From the NCBI RefSeq assembly GCF_002943525.1, contig NZ_CP025394.1, positions 2,666,001-2,730,000 on the forward strand: a DNA stretch of 64,000 nt, read 5' to 3'. The position numbers and the translations under genes are program-made. The notes under the pieces were generated by a model that saw only the letters and a program-made list of their open reading frames with translations, made no database searches and was not told where the DNA came from. Source of the stretch: Kitasatospora sp. MMS16-BH015 (GTDB lineage: Bacteria > Actinomycetota > Actinomycetes > Streptomycetales > Streptomycetaceae). Positions 10,521-18,392 of the stretch are shown here, piece after piece. Numbering within the stretch: the first letter of the stretch is position 1; every line of letters starts with the position of its first letter.

Positions 10521-12128
10521 ATGCAATTCCGTCACCCGATCCCCTCGGCACCGGGAGCCGGGGCCAGTGCCTGGGCCGGAGCCAACACCCGGGCCAGCGC
10601 CGAGGCCAGGGCCTTGGCCAGCCCTTTGGCCAGCGCTTGGCCCGGAGCGTCGCTCCGCACGCTGTCGCCCCGCCAAGCGGGTCGCCCTACCGGTCAGCTC
10701 GGGCGGCACCGCCGGGCCGCACCGGGCCGGACGGGCGAGGAGCGCATCCAGCGGCTGCTCCTAATCTCCGGGCTCCTGCTGCTGCCGTGGCTCGTCCTGC
10801 TCGCCACCCTTCCCGGCGGCGCCGGTTGGGCCGCGCTCGACGCGGCCGAGGCCTCCGCACTCCTCACCACCGCCGTCCTGCTCCGCCGTGGCAGCGACTC
10901 CCACCGCTGGAGCGCCGCCTTCGCCGCACTGCTCCTCACCGCCGACGCCTGGTACGACCTCCGGCTGGCTGCCCCCGGCACGGAGATGGCCACCGCCCTG
11001 GCGATGGCGCTCTTCGCCGAGCTCCCCCTGGCCTGGCTCTGCGCCGCCCTTGCTCTGGGCGGTCTCACCCCCAACGGGCTCGGTCCGGGCAGCGCCGCCC
11101 GCATCACCACCACCGTCATCACCACCCCCACCGCCGCCGCCAGCACCACTCAGTCGAAGCCCCGGCAGCGATCGCGGCGTCGCTCCTCGACATTCCTCGC
11201 CCTCCTACTCAGGGCCACCGGACTCCGCCGAGTCGCCCAGGGATTCGAGATGCGCCCGGGTCGCGTCGTCGGCAGGGGTGTACGTGACCACGCGGGTCCC
11301 GCCGTTGGGCCCCAGCCAGAGGTTGGTGTAGTCGAAGCGGAGCAGCCCCGCGCCGGGGATCAGGAAGCGCTTCATCCCGTTGCCCAATCCCTCGACCTCG
11401 TGCCGCGCCCAGAGCGCCTCGAACTCGGGCGAGGTCTGGCAGAGCCGCTTCAACAGGTCGGTCCAGGCCCGCTCGGAGCCGTGGTCGGCCATCGCCGCAC
11501 GGAAGCGCGCCACGATCGACGCCCGCGCCTCCTCACGGTCCACCAGCACCGAGGCGAAGTAGGAGTCGGTGAAGGCGAGCCAGAGGACGTTCCGCTCCTC
11601 GGGCGGCATGGCGTCGAGATCCCCGACGATCCCGGTATAGGTCCGGTTGTACGCCAGGATGTCGTACCGCCGGTTGATCGCCGCTGCAGGCAACGGCGAC
11701 AGCTGATCCAGCACCAGGCGGACGGCCGGCGTGATGGTCGGGCAGTCCATCACCTGCACCGGGTCTTCGACCCCGGCGAGCGCGAAGAGGTGAGCCCGCT
11801 CGTTCCGGTCCAGCAGGAGGGTCCGGGCGACGGAGTCCAGCACCTGCGTGGACACCTGGATCGCCCGGCCCTGTTCGAGCCAGGTGTACCAAGTGACCCC
11901 CACGGCGGCGAGCAGCGCGACCTCTTCCCGGCGCAGCCCGGGAGTCCGTCGGCGGCCGGTCGGCGGAAGCCCCACCTGTTCCGGCGAGATGCGCTCGCGG
12001 CGGCTGCGGAGGAACGCCGCCAGCTCATGGCGGCGGGTGTCGGCGGGTGCGACAGGGATGGCGGTGGTCATGAGCCAAGCATGCGCCATCACGAAGCCTG
12101 TTTCCAGGTAGTCCTGATACCTGGATAA
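10521..12128 (+). CDS. Small membrane protein; open frame runs on into the antisense of the XRE gene
   Basis: The ATG at 10521 has an excellent AAGGAGG site. After a low-complexity basic N-terminus (about 75 aa) there are four hydrophobic segments within about 75-195 (ERIQRLLLISGLLLLPWLVL; ALDAAEASALLTTAVLL; WSAAFAALLLTADAWYDL; ALFAELPLAWLCAALALG). This is the pattern of a small actinobacterial four-helix membrane protein. Coding support ends near 11150. From there the frame is Thr/Pro-rich and then antisense to the regulator at 11205-12071, with no stop until 12128. All three plus frames stay open at least to 11287, so the true 3' end cannot lie upstream of the neighbour. The last 300 or so codons are probably not meaningful. 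Confidence 0.5.
   Translation: MQFRHPIPSAPGAGASAWAGANTRASAEARALASPLASAWPGASLRTLSPRQAGRPTGQLGRHRRAAPGRTGEERIQRLLLISGLLLLPWLVLLATLPGGAGWAALDAAEASALLTTAVLLRRGSDSHRWSAAFAALLLTADAWYDLRLAAPGTEMATALAMALFAELPLAWLCAALALGGLTPNGLGPGSAARITTTVITTPTAAASTTQSKPRQRSRRRSSTFLALLLRATGLRRVAQGFEMRPGRVVGRGVRDHAGPAVGPQPEVGVVEAEQPRAGDQEALHPVAQSLDLVPRPERLELGRGLAEPLQQVGPGPLGAVVGHRRTEARHDRRPRLLTVHQHRGEVGVGEGEPEDVPLLGRHGVEIPDDPGIGPVVRQDVVPPVDRRCRQRRQLIQHQADGRRDGRAVHHLHRVFDPGEREEVSPLVPVQQEGPGDGVQHLRGHLDRPALFEPGVPSDPHGGEQRDLFPAQPGSPSAAGRRKPHLFRRDALAAAAEERRQLMAAGVGGCDRDGGGHEPSMRHHEACFQVVLIPG
11205..12071 (-). CDS. XRE-family regulator with MmyB-like ligand domain
   Basis: 288-aa helix-turn-helix regulator. The HTH (about 10-75) has RRHELAAFLRSRRERISPEQ, RRTPGLRREEVALLAAVGV and WYTWLEQGR, the diagnostic N-terminus of this actinobacterial class. 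The rest is a PAS-like MmyB domain (YDILAYNRTYTGIVGD, RNVLWLAFTD, FDYTNLWLG) thought to bind small hydrophobic ligands. It is divergent from a DHA2 exporter; two palindromes lie in the 95-bp gap, so it probably represses that exporter until a ligand binds. The start is uncertain: ATG 12071 gives the usual short N-terminus, while ATG 12089 or GTG 12092 add 6 or 7 residues. None has a strong ribosome binding site. Confidence 0.9.
   Translation of the reverse strand: MTTAIPVAPADTRRHELAAFLRSRRERISPEQVGLPPTGRRRTPGLRREEVALLAAVGVTWYTWLEQGRAIQVSTQVLDSVARTLLLDRNERAHLFALAGVEDPVQVMDCPTITPAVRLVLDQLSPLPAAAINRRYDILAYNRTYTGIVGDLDAMPPEERNVLWLAFTDSYFASVLVDREEARASIVARFRAAMADHGSERAWTDLLKRLCQTSPEFEALWARHEVEGLGNGMKRFLIPGAGLLRFDYTNLWLGPNGGTRVVTYTPADDATRAHLESLGDSAESGGPE
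12104..12124. promoter_or_regulatory. Palindromic operator candidate 1, XRE/MFS divergent promoter
   Basis: CCAGGTA (12104-12110) and TACCTGG (12118-12124) form a perfect 7-bp inverted repeat around a 7-nt centre, directly upstream of the XRE start. This geometry is usual for a dimeric HTH regulator. Confidence 0.6.
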
Positions 12129-12135
12129 ACACTGT

Positions 12136-12145
12136 CTGGTACCAG
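12136..12145. promoter_or_regulatory. Palindromic operator candidate 2, XRE/MFS divergent promoter
   Basis: CTGGTACCAG is a perfect 10-bp palindrome about 22 bp upstream of the exporter start. Its TACCAGG half resembles the TACCTGG half of the neighbouring palindrome. Confidence 0.5.
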
Positions 12146-12166
12146 GGTAAGGAAGGGGCCATCGTA

Positions 12167-13765
12167 GTGGTCGTGACCCAGCAGCGAACGCTCACCAAGA
12201 CAACGCCCAGGGCGGCCCGACCCGCCACCGCCACCTCCCCCACCCACCCGACAACGACGCCCACCCGTCCCATCCCGGCAACCACCGCCACCACCACGGC
12301 CACCACCACGGCCACGGCGGCAGCCATCGCGCCCAACGCCAGGGCCACCGGATCCCCCGCCCCGGCAGGAGTCACCCGCCTCAGCATCGCCGGTCTCATC
12401 ACCGTGCTCCTCGGTGCCTTCCTCCCGATGCTCGACTTCTTCATCGTCAACGTGGCGCTCCCGACCATCGACCACGACCTCTCGGCGGGGCCCGCCGTGC
12501 TGGAGCTGGTCGCGGCCGGCTACGGCATCACCTTCGCCGTGCTCCTGGTCCTCGGTGGCCGGCTCGGCGACACCTTCGGGCGCCGGAAGCTGTTCATCGT
12601 CGGGGCCAGCGCCTTCGCGATCACCTCCCTCCTCTGCGGGGTGGCGCCGACGGCCTGGACGCTGGTCGCGGCCCGGGCCGCACAGGGAGCCTCGGCCGCC
12701 CTGCTGATCCCGCAGGTCCTGGCCACCATCACCGCGGTCGGTCACGGTCCGCAGCGGGCCCGGGCCCTCAGCATCTACGGCGCGGTCGGCGGCATCTCGG
12801 TGGTCATCGGTCAGGTGCTGGGCGGCATGCTGGTCTCCGCCGACCTGTTCGGCAGCGGCTGGCGGGCGGTCTTCCTCCTGAACGTACCCTTCGCCCTGCT
12901 CACCGTGGTGCTCGCGCTGTTCTTCGTCCCGGAGTCCCGCTCGCCCCAGGCCGCCAAGGTCGATCTGCCCGGCACCGTGCTGCTCACCGCCACCCTGGTC
13001 GCCCTCTTCGTCCCCCTGATGGAGGGACGCGCGATGGGCTGGCCGCTCTGGTCCTGGCTCCTTCTGGGCGCCTCCCCCTTCCTCGCCGCCGCCTTCCTCT
13101 TCGTCGAGCGGCGGATCGAGCGGAGCTCCGAGCAGACCGGCCGGGTGCCGCTGGTGCCGCTCTCCCTGCTGCGGATCCCGGAGATGCGGCGCGGGCTGGG
13201 CATCGCCGTCCCGTACTTCACCGGGTTCGGCGGGTTCATGTTCGTGATCGCGGTCATGCTCCAGCAGGGGCTCCACTTGGGCCCGGTCGCCGCAGGCTGG
13301 GCGCTGGTGCCGATGGCCGTCGGCTACTTCTTCGCCTCGCTGAGCGGGCCGCGGCTGATCGGCCGGTTCGGCAGCCGGGTGATCACGGTCGGCGCGGTCA
13401 TCCAGGGCCTGGGCCTGGCCACCCTGGTCGCCACCGTCCTCGCAGACTGGGCGCACTTCTCGCCACTGCGAATGCTCCCGGGCGTCGCCCTCGCAGGCAT
13501 CGGCCAGGGCCTGATCGGCACCCCGCTGTTCCGCGTGGTGCTCTCCAAGGTCCCGGTGGCCCGAGCGGGCGTCGGCAGCGGGGTGCTGGCCACCACCCAG
13601 CAGTCCAGCCTCGCCCTCGGCGTGGCCACCCTCGGCACCCTGTTCATCTCCCTCACCCCCTCCCTGGGCATCGCCCACGCCCTCGCCCTGATCCTGGCCA
13701 TCCAGTTGGCCGGCTCCGCCGTGATCTTCGCCCTCAGCAGCCGACTCCCCCGCCGCGTCGGCTGA
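12167..13765 (+). CDS. MFS drug exporter, DHA2 (EmrB/QacA) family
   Basis: 532-aa proton-driven efflux protein with about 14 membrane helices. After an unusual Thr/Ala/Pro-rich cytoplasmic tail (about 1-65) the first helix reads ITVLLGAFLPMLDFFIVNVA, with the DHA2 signature LDFFIVNVALPTI. The motif GRLGDTFGRRKLFI lies between helices 2 and 3, and ARAAQGASAALLIPQ and GGMLVSADLFG are typical motif B/C regions. GTG 12167 lies 8 nt after AAGGAAGGGG. It is divergent from an XRE regulator that probably controls it. Likely substrates are hydrophobic drugs or endogenous metabolites; none can be named. Confidence 0.92.
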   Translation: MVVTQQRTLTKTTPRAARPATATSPTHPTTTPTRPIPATTATTTATTTATAAAIAPNARATGSPAPAGVTRLSIAGLITVLLGAFLPMLDFFIVNVALPTIDHDLSAGPAVLELVAAGYGITFAVLLVLGGRLGDTFGRRKLFIVGASAFAITSLLCGVAPTAWTLVAARAAQGASAALLIPQVLATITAVGHGPQRARALSIYGAVGGISVVIGQVLGGMLVSADLFGSGWRAVFLLNVPFALLTVVLALFFVPESRSPQAAKVDLPGTVLLTATLVALFVPLMEGRAMGWPLWSWLLLGASPFLAAAFLFVERRIERSSEQTGRVPLVPLSLLRIPEMRRGLGIAVPYFTGFGGFMFVIAVMLQQGLHLGPVAAGWALVPMAVGYFFASLSGPRLIGRFGSRVITVGAVIQGLGLATLVATVLADWAHFSPLRMLPGVALAGIGQGLIGTPLFRVVLSKVPVARAGVGSGVLATTQQSSLALGVATLGTLFISLTPSLGIAHALALILAIQLAGSAVIFALSSRLPRRVG

Positions 13766-13827
13766 CCATCCCGGCACCACCCACCCACCCCGAGCACCTC
13801 ACTCCTCACTCCTCACCCATCCCACCC

Positions 13828-13920
13828 CGAAAGCCCGCCCCCCGAAGGCCCGCCCCACGAGAGCCCGCCCCTCGAAGGCTCGCCCCACCCCGAAGGCCCG
13901 CCCCACCCCGAAACCCCGCA
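13828..13920. repeat. Degenerate GC-rich tandem repeat
   Basis: About five imperfect units of 16-18 bp with the core CGAAGGCCCGCCCCAC lie between the exporter and the NADAR gene. On the minus strand they translate as GRAFGVGRAF-like repeats with no ribosome binding site. No gene is called here. Confidence 0.7.
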
Positions 13921-13984
13921 GGGCGAAGACTCTCCTCGCGAAAACCGATGGGCCGCTGTCAGTAGTTAATGTCAGGATGACGAT

Positions 13985-14572
13985 ATGACGACCACCAAGC
14001 CCCTCAACCCCGCCGACGCCCGCACCCGAGAAGAGCTGACCGCGCTGGTGGCGCAAGGCGCGCAGCCGAAGTACCTGCTCTTCTGGGGACACCAACCACG
14101 GCAGGACGGCCGGATCGGCACTGGGTCACTCAGCCAGTGGTGGCCGTCCGAGTTCACGGTGGACGGGGTGGGCTACGCGACCGCCGAGCACTGGATGATG
14201 GCCGGCAAGGCGCGGCTGTTCGGTGACGAGGAGATCGTGCCGCGGATCCTGGCCGCACGGACTCCGGCCGAGGCCAAGAAGTTGGGCCGGCTGGTGCGGG
14301 GCTTCGAGGACGAGGTGTGGGCCGCCGCCAGGTTCGAGCTGGTGGTGGCGGGCAACGTGGCCAAGTTCGGACAGGACGAGGCGCTCCGGACCTACCTGCT
14401 GAACACCGGTCAGCGCGTCCTGGTCGAGGCGAGCCCGATGGACCGGCTCTGGGGCATCGGGCTCGCCGCCGCCGACGACCGGGCCACCGCCCCCGACCGC
14501 TGGCGCGGGCTCAACCTGCTCGGCTTCGCCCTGATGGAGGCCCGCACCCGTCTCGCCGCCACCAACACCTGA
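13985..14572 (+). CDS. NADAR-family protein (YbiA-like)
   Basis: 195-aa protein of the NADAR fold. It has the typical order YLLFWGHQPRQDG, SLSQWWPSEFTVDGVGYATA, EHWMMAGKARLFGD, a long helical middle and WGIGLAAADDRA near the C-terminus; the family's conserved WP, H-M and WGIG residues are present. Characterised members are N-glycosidases acting on riboflavin-pathway intermediates or on ADP-ribosylated guanine, where they reverse DNA ADP-ribosylation. No DarT-like toxin or rib gene was recognised nearby, so the substrate is open. ATG 13985 follows AGGA at 10-11 nt. The gene is monocistronic and ends in a 20-bp stem terminator. Confidence 0.88.
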   Translation: MTTTKPLNPADARTREELTALVAQGAQPKYLLFWGHQPRQDGRIGTGSLSQWWPSEFTVDGVGYATAEHWMMAGKARLFGDEEIVPRILAARTPAEAKKLGRLVRGFEDEVWAAARFELVVAGNVAKFGQDEALRTYLLNTGQRVLVEASPMDRLWGIGLAAADDRATAPDRWRGLNLLGFALMEARTRLAATNT

Positions 14573-14628
14573 GCAGCCGGACGGCAGCAGCGTCCGGGCC
14601 GACCACCGCACGGCCTCCGCCGGCCCGC

Positions 14629-14679
14629 GCACGACATCAGCCCCTCCGCGAAGCGATCACGGAGGGGCTGATGTCGTGC
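14629..14679. terminator. Bidirectional terminator, 20-bp perfect stem
   Basis: A perfect 20-bp inverted repeat (14629-14648 / 14660-14679, starting GCACGACATCAGCCCCTCCG) with an 11-nt loop lies between the convergent NADAR and glycyl-tRNA synthetase genes. Confidence 0.9.
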
Positions 14680-14685
14680 CGGCAT

Positions 14686-14769
14686 TCAGCAGCTGACGGC
14701 CCAGCGGCCGCTGGCTCAGCAACTAACGGCCCGGCGGCCGCTGGCTCAGCAGCTGAAGGTTCAGCAGCC
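14686..14769. repeat. 30-bp tandem repeat at 3' end of glyS
   Basis: About 2.8 copies of a 30-bp unit begin TCAGCAGCTGACGGCC (14686, 14716, 14746). The last, diverged copy overlaps the glyS stop codon and final codons. It lies just beyond the terminator. Confidence 0.75.
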
Positions 14770-16143
14770 GATCAGGCGGGTGGCCAGGTAGGACTTCACC
14801 TGGTCCAGGGAGACCCGCTCCTGCGCCATGGTGTCGCGCTCGCGGATGGTGACCGCGTTGTCCTCGAGGGTGTCGAAGTCGACGGTGACGCAGAACGGCG
14901 TGCCGATCTCGTCCTGGCGGCGGTAGCGCTTGCCGATGGCGCCGGCGTCGTCGAACTCGACGTTCCAGGCCGTCCGGAGGTCGGCGGCCAGGCCGCGCGC
15001 CTTCGGGGAGAGGTCGGCGTTGCGCGAGAGCGGGAGGACCGCGACCTTGACCGGGGCCAGGCGCGGGTCGAGCCGCATGCCGACGCGCTTCTCCATGACG
15101 CCCTTGGCATTCGGCGCCTCGTCCTCGAAGTAGGCGTCGAGCAGGAAGGCCAGCATGGCGCGGTTGAGACCGGCTGCCGGCTCGATGACGTACGGGAAGT
15201 ACCGCTCGCCCGACTCCTGGTCGAAGTACTTGAGGTCCTGGCCGGAGTGCTCGCTGTGCACGGTGAGGTCGTAGTCCGTACGGTTGGCGAGGCCCTCGAG
15301 CTCGGAGAACTCGGTGCCGCCGAAGTTGAAGCGGTACTCGATGTCCACCGTGCGCTTGGCGTAGTGGGAGAGCTTCTCCTTCGGGTGCTCGAAGAAGCGC
15401 ATGTTCTCGGTGCGCAGACCGAGGTCGACGTACCAGTCCCAGCGCTGCTGGAGCCAGTACTCGTGCCACTGCTCGTCCTCGCCCGGCTTGACGAAGAACT
15501 CCATCTCCATCTGCTCGAACTCGCGCGTGCGGAAGATGAAGTTGCCGGGGGTGATCTCGTTGCGGAAGCTCTTGCCGACCTGGGCGATGCCGAACGGCGG
15601 CTTCTTGCGCGAGGTGGTCTGGACGGCCTTGAAGTTGGTGAAGATGCCCTGCGCCGTCTCCGGGCGGAGGTAGGCCAGGCCGGACGCGTCCTCGGTGACA
15701 CCGAGGTGCGTCTTCAGCATGCCCGAGAACTCCTTGGGCTCCGTGAAGGCGCCCTTGTTGCCGCAGTTCGGGCAGTTGATGTCGGCGAGGCCGTTGGCCG
15801 GCAGCTTGCCGTGCTTGGCCTCGTACGCCTCCTCCAGGTGGTCCGCGCGGTAGCGCTTGTGGCAGGAGGTGCACTCGGTCAGCGGGTCGTTGAAGGTCGC
15901 GACGTGGCCGGAGGCCTCCCAGACCTCGCGGGCCAGGATCACCGACGAGTCAAGTCCGACGACGTCCTCACGAGCGGTGACCATCGCACGCCACCACTGG
16001 CGCTTGATGTTCTCCTTGAGCTCGACGCCCAGTGGTCCGTAGTCCCAGGCGGCACGGGTGCCGCCGTAGATCTCGCTGCAGGGATAGACGAAGCCACGGC
16101 GCTTGCTCAGGCTGACGATCGTGTCGATCTTGTCGGCTGCCAC
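14761..16143 (-). CDS. glyS: Glycine--tRNA ligase (class II, single-chain)
   Basis: Charges tRNA-Gly with glycine using ATP. 460 aa, the eukaryote/Gram-positive dimeric type rather than GlyQ+GlyS. Features in order: N-terminal [20 protein letters not shown], a zinc-binding insertion with CTSCHKRYR and [10 protein letters not shown], class II motif 2 ([20 protein letters not shown]), motif 3 ([14 protein letters not shown]), and a C-terminal anticodon-binding domain from about 360 ([20 protein letters not shown]). GTG 16143 gives [16 protein letters not shown], matching relatives; GAAGAGAG is upstream. The upstream in-frame start would add 23 basic residues. It is divergent from znuA and transcribed alone. 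Confidence 0.96.
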   Translation of the reverse strand: MAADKIDTIVSLSKRRGFVYPCSEIYGGTRAAWDYGPLGVELKENIKRQWWRAMVTAREDVVGLDSSVILAREVWEASGHVATFNDPLTECTSCHKRYRADHLEEAYEAKHGKLPANGLADINCPNCGNKGAFTEPKEFSGMLKTHLGVTEDASGLAYLRPETAQGIFTNFKAVQTTSRKKPPFGIAQVGKSFRNEITPGNFIFRTREFEQMEMEFFVKPGEDEQWHEYWLQQRWDWYVDLGLRTENMRFFEHPKEKLSHYAKRTVDIEYRFNFGGTEFSELEGLANRTDYDLTVHSEHSGQDLKYFDQESGERYFPYVIEPAAGLNRAMLAFLLDAYFEDEAPNAKGVMEKRVGMRLDPRLAPVKVAVLPLSRNADLSPKARGLAADLRTAWNVEFDDAGAIGKRYRRQDEIGTPFCVTVDFDTLEDNAVTIRERDTMAQERVSLDQVKSYLATRLIGC

Positions 16144-16309
16144 AGTGCTCTCTTCAGTACGACGTCGTACCCGGTACGACGGCACGGTCAAGGCGCGGCT
16201 GGTTGCACGCACCCGAATACCTCAGGTTACCGGGCACGTGGGGAGGGGGTTCAAATCGGTTTCGCCCTGGCGGAGACCAGCGGGCCAAGCGTCCCCCGTT
16301 CGAGTGAGT

Positions 16310-16346
16310 TGACAATCATTTCCATTTAAGATGAGAATGGTTGTCA
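16310..16346. promoter_or_regulatory. Zur operator over the znuA promoter
   Basis: An extended imperfect palindrome of 37 bp. TGACAATCATTTCCA (16310-16324) and TGAGAATGGTTGTCA (16332-16346) each resemble the actinobacterial Zur box, and the outer TGACAA and TTGTCA pair. It overlaps a TTGACA -35 (16309-16314) and a GAGAAT -10 (16333-16338, 18-nt spacer). Zn-Zur bound here would block transcription of the zinc importer operon. Confidence 0.85.
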
Positions 16347-17347
16347 TGATGCTTCGACTGCCCCGCACCCAGAATCGCCGTTCCGCCGCGATAGCCATGG
16401 CCGCCACCGCCCTGGTGGGCGCCCTGGCGCTCACCTCCTGCGGGGGCGCGAGCAGCGCGGCGGACGGCGGCAAGGGTGGCAAGGGCAGCGGCAAGCTCGA
16501 CGTCGTCGCGTCCTTCTACCCGATGGAGCACCTCGCCGAGCAGATCGGCGGCGACCACGTGCACGTCACCGACCTCACCGCCGCCGGCGTCGAGCCGCAC
16601 GACCTGGAGCTGACCGCCAAGCAGGTCGGCACGGTCCAGAAGGCCGACGTGGTCCTCTACCTCAAGGGCCTCCAGCCCACCGTGGACCAGGCCGTCGCGC
16701 AGGCCGGCACCAAGTACAAGGTGGACGCGACCGCCGCCTCCCCGCTGGTCGACCACCACCTCGACGAGGGGGAGGTCGAGACCGGCCAGGACGCCCAGGC
16801 CCACGACGGCCACAGCCACGGCCAGGGCGACCCGCACATCTGGCTGGACCCGACCCGCTACGCCGCCGTGGCGAAGAGCGTCGGCAGCGAGCTGGCCAAG
16901 GCCGACCCGTCCCACGCCGCCGACTACCAGAAGAACACCGACGAGCTGGTCGGCAAGCTCGGCACCCTGGACAAGGAGTTCCAGGCGGGCCTGAAGGACG
17001 CCAAGACCAAGACCTTCGTCACCAGCCACGCCGCCTTCGGCTACCTCGCCGACCGCTACGGCCTGGAGCAGATCGCGATCAACGGCGTCGACCCCGAGTC
17101 CGAGCCCACCCCGGCCCGCCTCGCCGAGATCCAGAAGGCCGCCAAGCAGAACGGCGTGACCACGATCTTCTTCGAGACCCTGGTCAGCCCCAAGCTCGCC
17201 GAGACCGTCGCCAAGGACCTGAACCTCAAGACCGCCGTGCTCGACCCGCTCGAGGGCATCAAGGACCCGGGCAAGGCCGACTACTTCTCGGTCATGCGGC
17301 AGAACCTGGCCAACCTGAAGGCCGCCCTCGGCGCCCCCGCCAGCTGA
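16346..17347 (+). CDS. znuA: Zinc ABC transporter substrate-binding lipoprotein
   Basis: Extracellular lipid-anchored zinc-capturing protein of the cluster-9 (ZnuA/TroA) family, about 333 aa. A signal peptide ends at the lipobox LTSC. Metal-binding His lie in FYPMEHLAEQ, GVEPHDLEL and SHAAFGYLADRYG, and the Glu/Asp ligand region is INGVDPESEP. A charged, His-containing loop (HDGHSHGQGDPH) is typical of zinc rather than manganese members. Start: if the -10 at 16333-16338 is right, transcription starts at about 16345 and the mRNA is leaderless from ATG 16346 or 16349; ATG 16331 would lie inside the promoter. It is the first gene of znuACB-zur, repressed by Zur. Confidence 0.93.
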   Translation: MMLRLPRTQNRRSAAIAMAATALVGALALTSCGGASSAADGGKGGKGSGKLDVVASFYPMEHLAEQIGGDHVHVTDLTAAGVEPHDLELTAKQVGTVQKADVVLYLKGLQPTVDQAVAQAGTKYKVDATAASPLVDHHLDEGEVETGQDAQAHDGHSHGQGDPHIWLDPTRYAAVAKSVGSELAKADPSHAADYQKNTDELVGKLGTLDKEFQAGLKDAKTKTFVTSHAAFGYLADRYGLEQIAINGVDPESEPTPARLAEIQKAAKQNGVTTIFFETLVSPKLAETVAKDLNLKTAVLDPLEGIKDPGKADYFSVMRQNLANLKAALGAPAS

Positions 17348-17403
17348 CACCCGCCCCTCACCCGCACCAACACTTCCGCAACAACTCCGCCGTACGACCG
17401 CCG

Positions 17404-17498
17404 CCGCACCAACACCGCCGCGCAGCACCCGCACCACCGCGCCGCACCCGCACCACCGCGCCGCACCAACACCGCCGCGCAGCACCCGCACCACCGCG
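17404..17498. repeat. GC-rich direct repeats between znuA and znuC
   Basis: A 38-bp segment beginning CCGCACCAACACCG (17404-17441) recurs exactly at 17461-17498 (57-bp period), amid further CCGCACCACCGCG variants up to about 17545. The 226-bp spacer has no gene and may weaken or process the transcript between the binding protein and the rest of the transporter. Confidence 0.8.
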
Positions 17499-17573
17499 CA
17501 GCACCTGCAGCACCGCGCTGCGGCGTCACCGCCGCAGCACCCGCACCGCCCACCTGCCGAGGGGACACCACCC

Positions 17574-18392
17574 ATGAGCTCCGTCACAGTCGAGGCCCCG
17601 CGCCCCACCACCACCCCCGGCGGCTCGCCCGAGACCGTCGTCAGCCTCCGCGGCGCGGTGGCCTCGCTCGGCGGCCGGCCGGTGCTGCGCGGGGTCGACC
17701 TGACCGTCCGCCAGGGCGAGGTCGTCGCCCTGCTCGGGGCCAACGGCTCGGGCAAGTCCACCACCGTCAAGACCGTGATCGGCTCGGTCGGGCTGGACCA
17801 GGGCGGGCTGGAGCTGTTCGGCACCCCGTACGGCAGGTTCCGGCAGTGGCAGCGGATCGGCTACGTGCCGCAGCGCACCACGGCCGCCGCCGGAGTGCCG
17901 GCCACCGTCCGCGAGGTGGTCTCCACCGGGCGGCTGCCGCTGCACCGGATGCTGCCGTTCCGGCGGCGGGACCGGGCCGCCGTGGACCGGGCGCTCGCGG
18001 CGGTGGGGATGCTGGACCGGGCCGAGGACGGCGTGGCCGCCCTCTCCGGCGGCCAGCACCAGCGGGTGCTGATCGCCCGCGCGCTGGTCGGCGTGCCCGA
18101 CCTGCTGATCATGGACGAGCCGATGGCCGGGGTGGACATGGCCAGCCAGCAGGTGCTGGCCGACACCCTGCGGACCGAGGTGGCCCGGGGCGCCGCCGTC
18201 CTCCTCGTGCTGCACGAACTCGGCCCGCTGGAGCCGCTGATCGATCGGGCCGTGGTGCTGCGCGACGGCTGCGTCGCGCACGACGGCCCGCCACCGCCGA
18301 GCGCCGGGCAGCACGCCCTCCCCGGCCACGACCACGTGCACCCACACGCCGACGACCACCGCTCCACCAACACCCCTGGACTGCTGGCATGA
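17574..18392 (+). CDS. znuC: Zinc ABC transporter ATP-binding protein
   Basis: Cytoplasmic ATPase of the zinc importer, 272 aa. Walker A LLGANGSGKSTT (about 60-71), Q-loop GYVPQRTT, signature ALSGGQHQRVLIARAL, Walker B DLLIMDEPMAGVD and switch His in VLHELG. The C-terminal 30 residues are unusually His-rich (HALPGHDHVHPHADDH) and could bind zinc, as in some ZnuC proteins. The ATG follows GAGGGGACACC. The stop overlaps the permease ATG by four bases (ATGA at 18389-18392). Confidence 0.94.
   Translation: MSSVTVEAPRPTTTPGGSPETVVSLRGAVASLGGRPVLRGVDLTVRQGEVVALLGANGSGKSTTVKTVIGSVGLDQGGLELFGTPYGRFRQWQRIGYVPQRTTAAAGVPATVREVVSTGRLPLHRMLPFRRRDRAAVDRALAAVGMLDRAEDGVAALSGGQHQRVLIARALVGVPDLLIMDEPMAGVDMASQQVLADTLRTEVARGAAVLLVLHELGPLEPLIDRAVVLRDGCVAHDGPPPPSAGQHALPGHDHVHPHADDHRSTNTPGLLA

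Noticed and set aside
13799..14095. Minus-strand frame with GRAFGVGRAF repeats
   Set aside because: Comes from the GC-rich tandem repeat, lacks a ribosome binding site and overlaps the NADAR start on the other strand.
14686..14769. Possible CRISPR-like repeat array
   Set aside because: The 30-bp units are directly adjacent with no spacers and only 2-3 copies, so it is a simple tandem repeat.
16215..16290. GGTTCAAATC resembling a tRNA T-loop upstream of znuA
   Set aside because: No matching acceptor stem, anticodon arm or D-arm could be folded around it.
16144..16309. T-box riboswitch upstream of glycyl-tRNA synthetase
   Set aside because: No T-box consensus (AGGGUGGnACCGCG) or specifier loop seen in the leader.
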